A stretch of DNA of 6,339 bases from NCBI GenBank assembly GCA_031278535.1, contig JAITKH010000389.1, forward strand, positions 1 through 6,339, in the 5' to 3' direction. Below, in pieces: positions 1 to 5,188 of the stretch. The stretch comes from Planctomycetota bacterium (GTDB lineage Bacteria; Planctomycetota; SZUA-567). The stretch's first letter is position 1. Each line of letters opens with the position of its first letter. A program made the position numbers and the translations under genes. Below the pieces are notes generated by a model. That model saw only the letters and a list, made by a program, of their open reading frames with translations. It was not told the origin of the DNA and searched no databases.

Positions 1-11
1 GCCGTATTAGT

Positions 12-22
12 GGGGGGTGATC
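12..22 (+). promoter_or_regulatory. Shine-Dalgarno sequence of the thioesterase gene
   Basis: GGGGGGTGATC directly precedes ATG 23 and differs by one base from the 16S-complementary AGGAGGTGATC over its core. The G-rich core lies about 5 nt from ATG 23. It would lie on top of the alternative GTG at 17, so it decides the start in favour of ATG 23. Confidence 0.65.
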
Positions 23-436
23 ATGCCGGTATTTCATTCTTTTTCGTATCGCGTATACTATGGCGACACTGATCGCATGGATCGGGTGTATTACGCAAAT
101 TATTTTGGGATTTGCGAACGAGCCAGAGGCGAGCTTATGCGGGATGCCGGGTTCCCCTACCGCGAAATAGAAAATCGAGGCTGGTTTTTTCCGGTGCGGA
201 AATGCCACGCCCGGTACTACGGCTATGCCGTATACGACGATCTGCTGATTTGCCAGACCCGGGTGTCAAGTCTGAAACACGCAACGCTCGCCTTTGCCAC
301 GGATATCTTTCGCCGGGGTGGCGATAAGCCGCTGGTGTCGGTAGTGGTTGAGTTGGCCTGTGTCCGTGCCGACGGCAAACCCGACGTCATTCCCCCCGAT
401 CTGAAGGCCGCCATGGTTCGCTACGCGGAGGAATGA
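23..436 (+). CDS. Acyl-CoA thioesterase, 4HBT/YbgC-type hotdog fold
   Basis: This predicted cytoplasmic thioesterase would hydrolyse an acyl-CoA (or acyl-ACP) thioester; the substrate cannot be read from sequence. From ATG 23 it is 137 residues, a normal length for a single hotdog domain. The N-terminus has the family signature: Y13-G-D15-T-D17, then V22-Y-Y-A-N26-Y and E32-R-A-R35. D17 sits where the catalytic Asp17 lies in Pseudomonas 4-hydroxybenzoyl-CoA thioesterase, and the later YDDLLI segment matches the family's YDD-[LV]-L stretch. I chose ATG 23 over GTG 17 because the G-run at 12-17 plus GTGATC resembles the full anti-Shine-Dalgarno complement and suits ATG 23. The stop TGA (434-436) overlaps the next gene's ATG in ATGA, which suggests translational coupling. 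YbgC proteins often accompany Tol-Pal genes, but the neighbour here is a TPR-like protein and the upstream side is cut off. The family is confident; the specific YbgC assignment is less so. Confidence 0.9.
   Translation: MPVFHSFSYRVYYGDTDRMDRVYYANYFGICERARGELMRDAGFPYREIENRGWFFPVRKCHARYYGYAVYDDLLICQTRVSSLKHATLAFATDIFRRGGDKPLVSVVVELACVRADGKPDVIPPDLKAAMVRYAEE
427..431 (+). promoter_or_regulatory. Shine-Dalgarno sequence that favours GTG 439 as start
   Basis: GGAGG lies inside the last codons of the thioesterase gene. Its distance to ATG 433 is 1 nt, which is too short for normal initiation. Its distance to the in-frame GTG at 439 is 7 nt, which is close to optimal. Either ATG 433 is used through termination-reinitiation at the ATGA overlap, or GTG 439 is the real start and the protein begins MRRRGTP. 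Confidence 0.6.
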
Positions 437-3400
437 GAGTGCGCCGACGAGGTACGCCCGCTGTTTCCGCCGCTTTCGTCCTGGGACTTGCCGCCGCCAT
501 GTCTGCGGACGCTCCTCTTTTTACGCTTGAGGATGCCGATGCCCGGCTGGGAGTGGCCATGCGCATGATCGACGGCGGTATTTTCGACCGTTCCGCCGAA
601 ATCGCCGAAGCGATCCTCAACGCGCCGGAGGCTCTGGATTCCAACAGCCCTGATCGCAGGAAATGGCTGCTCCGGCGGGAGGCGGCCCGATTTATCCTTG
701 ATCGTTCGCGCCTCGGTCTTGCCGTTTCCCGCGAGGAGATTTTGGCCGTCGCCGCCGACCTTGAATATTTGGCCGACAACCGGTATCGCCTCCCCAATCC
801 GGGCTATGGCGTCCAGGCCGCCTATTGGGCCGCCCGTGCGCAAGAACAGGCGGGCGAATACCGCCAGGCGGTACGATTGTATTCGCGGGTTGGAGGCGGC
901 TCGCTGCCGGCCGGAATCGAAGGGGACGCGGCCTGGCGCACTTCCCGTTGTCTCCGTTTTCTGGCGGAAGAAATACCCTATCCCGGGAACCTTTCCGATC
1001 GCCGGTTGCGCGACCGATTGCTGAATCGGGCGATCGATGAGTTGGATCGCGCCCGCCTGATCTTTCCCGTGGGGGGTCGTCGGAGGGAGACTGAACTGGA
1101 GTTGGTGGCGCTGCGCTTGGCCAGGCGGGAACCGCAGTTTGTCCGGGATGCCGCCGCGGAAGCCGACGTTTTCATCGCCGGCGACGCTTCGCGGGATTCC
1201 ATCCGCGCCAGGGCCGTTCTCCTTCGGGGACGGGCGGCTTCGCTTCTGGGCGACATCGAAGGGGCGGCCGGCTGGTTCCAGCGGGTGCTGGAGGAGGAAA
1301 ATCCGAACGAAGCGGATCGGCGGGAGGCGGCCGTCGCCTTGGCGGTTTCCCTGGTCGAACTGGCCGAAACCGAGAGCGGGACATCCCTGCTGGTGCGCGC
1401 AGCGGCGGCGCTGGATCAGATATTGGCCGGGCCGAATCCAGCCGTCGATCTGGACGATGCCCGTGTCGTCAAGGCCCGCATTCTCCTCAAGCTTGAACAA
1501 CCCACCGCCGCCGTCGAAACGCTTGCACCCGCCCTCGTCCGCGACAGGGTCATGCCGGCCGCCCTGATGGCTGCCGGCATGGCTGAACTGGCCCGGGGAC
1601 GCCTGGCGGAAGCGTTCCGCCATTTTCATCCCGTCTCCCGGCCGTCTAATCCCGACGATTCCCTTCGCGGAGCGGCAAGCCGGGAAGCGGCCTTGGCGGC
1701 CGGGGCCGGTCGAGATTTCGGTCTTGCTCTTGCCATGAACCATCAGGCTTCCCGGATCGTTCGGAAGGAACTGCAGTTTTCGAGCCTGCTGGCGATGGAG
1801 TTCCATGCCATGGAGACGATTCTCCATCTCGGTCGGATGAACGGTCCGCAGTCGCTTTCCGGCGACGCCGCCCTGTTTGCGGATGACGCGGATGCCGCCC
1901 TGATCCGGGCGGAACAGCGCCGCCTGGAAGGATCTGAAGCCCTCCTCGCCGCCCTAGGCCGTTTTTTTTCCGGCGGAGGGAATCCGGATACCGCTTTTGA
2001 TCTGGCGGTGGCGGCCGAGGCCGCCCATGCCTGGGAGGACGACGATTCCGACAAGCTGGAGCTTGCCATCGACATGATTGGCCATTTGCGCCAGCGCCGA
2101 CCCCCGGGTGTTTCCGAAAACGTTCTTGCTTCCCGCCAGGGCGAGGCGTGGATGGCTTTGGCCCTGGCCGGGGCGGAGCGGATTTTCGCCTCCAAACGTC
2201 CCGACAATACAGCCATCAATGAAGTTCTCGCCGCTTTCGCCGCCGCATCGTCGGCTTTCCGCGACGCTTCTTCCGACGGGTACTCGATTCATGACAGTCT
2301 GTACCAGGGCATGGTGAGCATGGAGTCGGGCGGCTTTCTTATTCGCCTGGCCGACCGTTGGGAAAAAAGCGAATGGACGCCGGATGCCGCCGTTTGGCGC
2401 GACGAAGCGCGGCGCCGGGTGGAGGCATCGCTTTTTCCCTTCAATCAAGCCGTCGCTTCCGCGCCTCCGGCCAGTCCCGCCGCCCGCCGGGCCAGATGGG
2501 GGCGCGGTCGGGCCCTGGAGCTTCTGGGTGATTGGAGCAGGGCCGGTGCCGATTACTTGTCGCTCATGAACAATTCCGAGTTCCCGAGGACGCTTCGAAC
2601 TAATGCCGCCAGACGTTGGGGCCTGTGCATGGGGGAGGCGGGAGACGGGAGGCAGGCTCTGCCTCGCCTTGAGGTTTTCGCCAACAACGACGCCGAGACG
2701 GCATTGCTGGCCGGCAAGCTGGCCGAAGCGTCCGGAAACATCCGCGGAGCCTGTCGGCACTACTTGTTTGCGGCCAATTCCGAATCCACATCGTTACCGC
2801 CCGTCACGCCCGGGCGCACCCAGGAGTCGGCCTTCCGCGCCGCCCGGTTGATTTTCGCCAATCCTTCCGAGGCGGATCCCTTTGCCAGTCCCGATGCTCT
2901 GATTGCTTCCGCCCGCGATTTGCTGCTGCGTTACGCCATCCTTGATTTGGGCGGTGCTTGGACCGTACCCATGCTGGAACTCCTGGCGGAAAACCTCATC
3001 AATTCCACCTCCCGGGGCTGGCGCGCCGCCTTGCAGATGGCAACCGAGGTACTGGATGTTCCGGTGGCACCACCGGCGGTGCAACGGGCCATGCGGATTA
3101 TCGCGGCTAGGGCGTTAACGGCCGGGGGAAGGACGAATGATGCTCTGGAAGATCTGGACGCGGCCGGAGAACTTGTCGGCGATGACGACGCCTCGAGCCG
3201 CGACGCGGCGCGGATCACCCTGGAGACGGCCAGGGCGTATCGCGCGGGCGGACGCCGGAATGACGCCGTCAGGGCCTTTGCCGAAGTCTTTGCTTCCCAT
3301 TCCGAGGAGCGGGAAGAGGCGGATCAGGCGCGGCTCGAAGCGGCCGAAACCATCATGTTCTCGGCCCCGCCGCCAGGCGATCGGGAAAAGGAGCAGGTAC

Positions 3401-3471
3401 GGGGCATTCTCCTCGGCCTGAGGGATCAGATGCTGGCCGAAAGGCTCATGCGGGAATATGGCGTACGTTGA
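433..3471 (+). CDS. Large secreted TPR-like repeat protein, function unknown
   Basis: This 1012-residue protein (1010 from GTG 439) is not one I recognise as a named family. Residues 3-27 look like a Sec signal peptide: an Arg-rich start, a hydrophobic stretch (AVSAAFVLGLAAAM) and small residues before PLF, so export to the periplasm or envelope is likely. The rest is Ala/Arg/Glu/Leu-rich and probably all alpha-helical, with no second transmembrane segment. TPR-like helical hairpins with the A..A/G..L/Y pattern can be seen near residues 127-155, 256-289, 343-369, 374-402, 684-712, 755-782, 883-914 and 923-956. The middle (about 405-680) is helical but I cannot assign repeats there. No catalytic motif, zinc site or lipobox is visible. 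TPR proteins usually scaffold protein-protein contacts, so an envelope assembly role is an inference only. It overlaps the thioesterase stop by 4 nt and precedes thrC by 80 nt, so all three may be co-transcribed. The ATG at 433 is only 1 nt from its GGAGG, and GTG 439 may be the true start. Confidence 0.85.
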   Translation: MRVRRRGTPAVSAAFVLGLAAAMSADAPLFTLEDADARLGVAMRMIDGGIFDRSAEIAEAILNAPEALDSNSPDRRKWLLRREAARFILDRSRLGLAVSREEILAVAADLEYLADNRYRLPNPGYGVQAAYWAARAQEQAGEYRQAVRLYSRVGGGSLPAGIEGDAAWRTSRCLRFLAEEIPYPGNLSDRRLRDRLLNRAIDELDRARLIFPVGGRRRETELELVALRLARREPQFVRDAAAEADVFIAGDASRDSIRARAVLLRGRAASLLGDIEGAAGWFQRVLEEENPNEADRREAAVALAVSLVELAETESGTSLLVRAAAALDQILAGPNPAVDLDDARVVKARILLKLEQPTAAVETLAPALVRDRVMPAALMAAGMAELARGRLAEAFRHFHPVSRPSNPDDSLRGAASREAALAAGAGRDFGLALAMNHQASRIVRKELQFSSLLAMEFHAMETILHLGRMNGPQSLSGDAALFADDADAALIRAEQRRLEGSEALLAALGRFFSGGGNPDTAFDLAVAAEAAHAWEDDDSDKLELAIDMIGHLRQRRPPGVSENVLASRQGEAWMALALAGAERIFASKRPDNTAINEVLAAFAAASSAFRDASSDGYSIHDSLYQGMVSMESGGFLIRLADRWEKSEWTPDAAVWRDEARRRVEASLFPFNQAVASAPPASPAARRARWGRGRALELLGDWSRAGADYLSLMNNSEFPRTLRTNAARRWGLCMGEAGDGRQALPRLEVFANNDAETALLAGKLAEASGNIRGACRHYLFAANSESTSLPPVTPGRTQESAFRAARLIFANPSEADPFASPDALIASARDLLLRYAILDLGGAWTVPMLELLAENLINSTSRGWRAALQMATEVLDVPVAPPAVQRAMRIIAARALTAGGRTNDALEDLDAAGELVGDDDASSRDAARITLETARAYRAGGRRNDAVRAFAEVFASHSEEREEADQARLEAAETIMFSAPPPGDREKEQVRGILLGLRDQMLAERLMREYGVR

Positions 3472-3483
3472 CTTTTTTCTCAA

Positions 3484-3535
3484 GGCGGCGAGAATCTCCG
3501 GCATATCCGCATGTCAGGAAAACGGATGCGCCGCC
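3484..3535 (+). repeat. Inverted repeats in the leader of thrC
   Basis: In the 80-nt spacer, GGCGGCG (3484-3490) pairs perfectly with CGCCGCC (3529-3535), leaving a 38-nt loop. Inside it, CGCAT (3508-3512) can pair with ATGCG (3526-3530), and ATCCG (3505-3509) with CGGAT (3523-3527). These stems share bases and cannot all form together. The right arm of the outer stem ends 5 nt before the AGGAGA ribosome-binding site, so folding could affect access to it. There is no U-tract after the stems, so this does not read as an intrinsic terminator. A regulatory role is inference; high GC makes such pairings common by chance. Confidence 0.35.
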
Positions 3536-3540
3536 CTTTC

Positions 3541-3546
3541 AGGAGA
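3541..3546 (+). promoter_or_regulatory. Shine-Dalgarno sequence of thrC
   Basis: AGGAGA ends 5 nt before ATG 3552, an ideal arrangement. It fixes the thrC start at 3552 rather than the upstream in-frame TTG at 3468, which would overlap the previous stop codon and add 28 residues with no similarity to threonine synthases. Confidence 0.85.
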
Positions 3547-3551
3547 CAATC

Positions 3552-4955
3552 ATGTCCATCGCTTGGCAACGCTGCATAAATCCCGCCTGTGCCTCCGAAT
3601 TTGACGTTCTCCAGGTTCTTCCCAAGTGCCCGCAATGCGGGAACCTTCTGGATGTGGAGTATGACTGGAACCGGATGCGACTGCCGGATCGGGCCGATCA
3701 CCTGGGCCGAACCGACGCCTGGCCTGCTGGCGGCCCCGGAGCCGTTTCCGGGGTATGGCGATTTGGCGCCCTCTTGCCTTTCGTCCCGGCCGAGAAGCGG
3801 GTGACCATAGGCGAGGGTCATACCCAGCTCCGCATATCGCCCGCCGCCGCCGGCTATGCCGGCGTCAAGAGCGCCAATTTCCGCCTCCAATACGAAGGAC
3901 TCAATCCTTCCGGCAGTTTCAAGGACAACGGTATGGCCGGCGCCTTTTCCCACGCGGCCATGACCGGAGCCAGAATCGCCGCCTGCGCCAGCACCGGCAA
4001 CACTTCCGCAAGTCTCGCGGCTTTCGCCGCCGCTTCGGGGCTGATGCGGGCCATCATCTTCATTGGCGACGGGAAGATCGCTTATGGCAAGCTTTCCCAG
4101 GCGCTTGACTACGGAGCCTTCACTCTCCTGGTCCGGGGCGATTTCGACGACGCCATGGCCCGCGTCCAGGAGGTCTGTGCCGGGGAGGGCCTCTATCTTG
4201 TCAATTCGGTCAACCCTTTCCGCCTTGAAGGGCAGAAAACCATTATGTATCGCGTTCTTGAAGGACTCGACTGGCGCGTTCCCGACTGGATCGTCTGCCC
4301 CGGCGGCAATCTCGGAAACAGTTCGGCTTTCGGCAAAGCGCTTTGCGAACTCCATGATCACGGCCTTATCGCCAAGCTTCCCCGGCTGGCGGTGGTGAAC
4401 TCCGCCGGTGCCCCGACTTTTTCTCGATTGGTGAACCGGCATGGCCTTTGCTGGAACGGCGGCCGGATCGACGACGACGCCATCGCTTCCTATTATGCCG
4501 GCCTTGACGACAGAGGCGAGAAGGCCCATACCCTGGCGAGCGCCATTGAAATCAACCGTCCGGTGAACCTCAAGAAATGCCTGAGGGCCATTGAACGCAC
4601 TAATGGCGTGGTTCTGGAAGCGACGGATCAGGAGATACTGGATGCCAAGGCCTGGATCGCCCGGGACGGCCTTGGTTGCGAACCCGCAAGCGCCGCTTCG
4701 GTGGCTGGGGCGAAACTCCTGGTCGAACGGGGCGTTATCGACAAGGACAGCCTGGTGGTGGCCATCCTTACAGGACACCAACTGAAAGATCCCCATGCCA
4801 CCGTTGCCTACCACAGCCACGACGAGAGGGAACTTTGCTCCGAATATGGCGGGTTTGGCGTCTCCTCCGCCCGGTATGCGAATCGTCCCTTTCCGGTAGC
4901 CAATTCCCTGGGAGACATCGTTGACGCAATCCGAAAGGCGTCAGGGCAGAAATAA
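3552..4955 (+). CDS. thrC: Threonine synthase, PLP-dependent (fold type II)
   Basis: This cytoplasmic enzyme makes L-threonine and phosphate from O-phospho-L-homoserine, the last step of threonine biosynthesis. The 467-residue protein starts with a zinc-ribbon-like segment (C8-x4-C13 and C26-x2-C29), found in many members of this family. The PLP lysine is K124 in NPSGSFKDNG. STGNTSASLA (147-156) is the cofactor-binding Asn/Ser loop, and GKIAYGKLSQALDYGA (174-189) is a strong threonine synthase hallmark. NSVNPFRLEGQKT (218-230) and the Gly-rich phosphate-binding loop GGNLGN (251-256) follow, and TGHQLKDP (407-414) closes the active site. Length and motif order are complete, with no frameshift. 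The start at 3552 is set by AGGAGA. The gene lies 80 nt after the TPR-like gene and is probably co-transcribed with it; no thrA, thrB or other threonine gene is in the window. No threonine-rich leader peptide was found. Confidence 0.96.
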   Translation: MSIAWQRCINPACASEFDVLQVLPKCPQCGNLLDVEYDWNRMRLPDRADHLGRTDAWPAGGPGAVSGVWRFGALLPFVPAEKRVTIGEGHTQLRISPAAAGYAGVKSANFRLQYEGLNPSGSFKDNGMAGAFSHAAMTGARIAACASTGNTSASLAAFAAASGLMRAIIFIGDGKIAYGKLSQALDYGAFTLLVRGDFDDAMARVQEVCAGEGLYLVNSVNPFRLEGQKTIMYRVLEGLDWRVPDWIVCPGGNLGNSSAFGKALCELHDHGLIAKLPRLAVVNSAGAPTFSRLVNRHGLCWNGGRIDDDAIASYYAGLDDRGEKAHTLASAIEINRPVNLKKCLRAIERTNGVVLEATDQEILDAKAWIARDGLGCEPASAASVAGAKLLVERGVIDKDSLVVAILTGHQLKDPHATVAYHSHDERELCSEYGGFGVSSARYANRPFPVANSLGDIVDAIRKASGQK

Positions 4956-5062
4956 TTCCGTTCGGAAGCTGGTCACACAAATCGCCAACATATCCATAAT
5001 TTCCGGTTTCGTTTGAAGCGAATGTCTGAGAAAAGTAAACGACGGTTTGTTTTCCTGCCTTT

Positions 5063-5087
5063 GCGGGTCCGCCTTGCCCAGGCAAGG
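5063..5087. repeat. Two adjacent small palindromes upstream of glgA
   Basis: GCGG-GT-CCGC (5063-5072) is followed directly by CCTTGCC-CA-GGCAAGG (5072-5087), whose 7-nt arms are perfect. The second one ends 8 nt before a TTGACC that could serve as a -35 element. The two-base spacer is too tight for a good RNA hairpin and no T-run follows, so a dimeric protein-binding site is more likely than a terminator. This interpretation is inference from symmetry and position alone. Confidence 0.4.
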
Positions 5088-5095
5088 TAAAATGC

Positions 5096-5127
5096 TTGAC
5101 CGGGGCTGTGGAATTGGAGAATATTAC
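5096..5127 (+). promoter_or_regulatory. Weak sigma70-like promoter candidate for glgA
   Basis: TTGACC (5096-5101) matches five of six -35 consensus bases. Downstream, GAATAT (5119-5124, 17-nt spacing, three of six) or TATTAC (5122-5127, 20-nt spacing, four of six) could be the -10 box; both fits are poor. Transcription would start near 5130, giving a leader of about 55-60 nt before ATG 5189. It is the best candidate in the gap but remains tentative. Confidence 0.25.
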
Positions 5128-5188
5128 TGGCAGATTCAATTGGATACTGCGGTTGAACATGCCGGATTGGCGGCGAGGACGGGAATTC

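Larger units (their letters stand above)
4956..5188. other. Intergenic region between thrC and glgA
   Basis: This 233-nt gap is the longest in the window and visibly less GC-rich than the genes in its first half. Just after the thrC stop, TTCCG-TT-CGGAA (4956-4967) forms a tiny inverted repeat, and TTCGTTTGAAGCGAA (about 5009-5023) can fold into a short stem. Neither is followed by a run of T, so no intrinsic terminator can be called. The second half holds two adjacent palindromes and a weak promoter candidate, listed separately. Frames on both strands that cross it have no recognisable product. Confidence 0.6.

Noticed and set aside
1..20. 3' end of an upstream gene stopping at TAG 8-10 or TGA 18-20
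   Set aside because: Too few codons remain to identify any product or choose a frame.
421..1827. 468-codon open frame on the minus strand opposite the TPR-like gene
   Set aside because: It lies wholly opposite a coding gene with clear helical-repeat character, has a Gly/Pro/Arg/Gln-rich composition typical of antisense frames in GC-rich DNA, and shows no recognisable domain.
1954..2760. 268-codon minus-strand open frame within the TPR-like gene
   Set aside because: Antisense shadow with no recognisable domain, and wholly contained in the real gene.
3469..3480. T6 run after the TPR-like stop codon as an intrinsic terminator
   Set aside because: There is no stable GC-rich stem directly before it; the nearest GCC-GAAA-GGC is 3 bp, inside the coding region and too far upstream.
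3468..3551. 28-residue N-terminal extension of thrC from TTG 3468, or a leader peptide for attenuation
   Set aside because: The TTG overlaps the previous stop, the encoded residues are not threonine- or isoleucine-rich, and AGGAGA plus ATG 3552 give a standard threonine synthase N-terminus.
3480..4820. 446-codon open frame on the minus strand opposite thrC
   Set aside because: thrC on the + strand is unambiguous by motif. The antisense product has a Gly/Val/Ala shadow composition and no domain.
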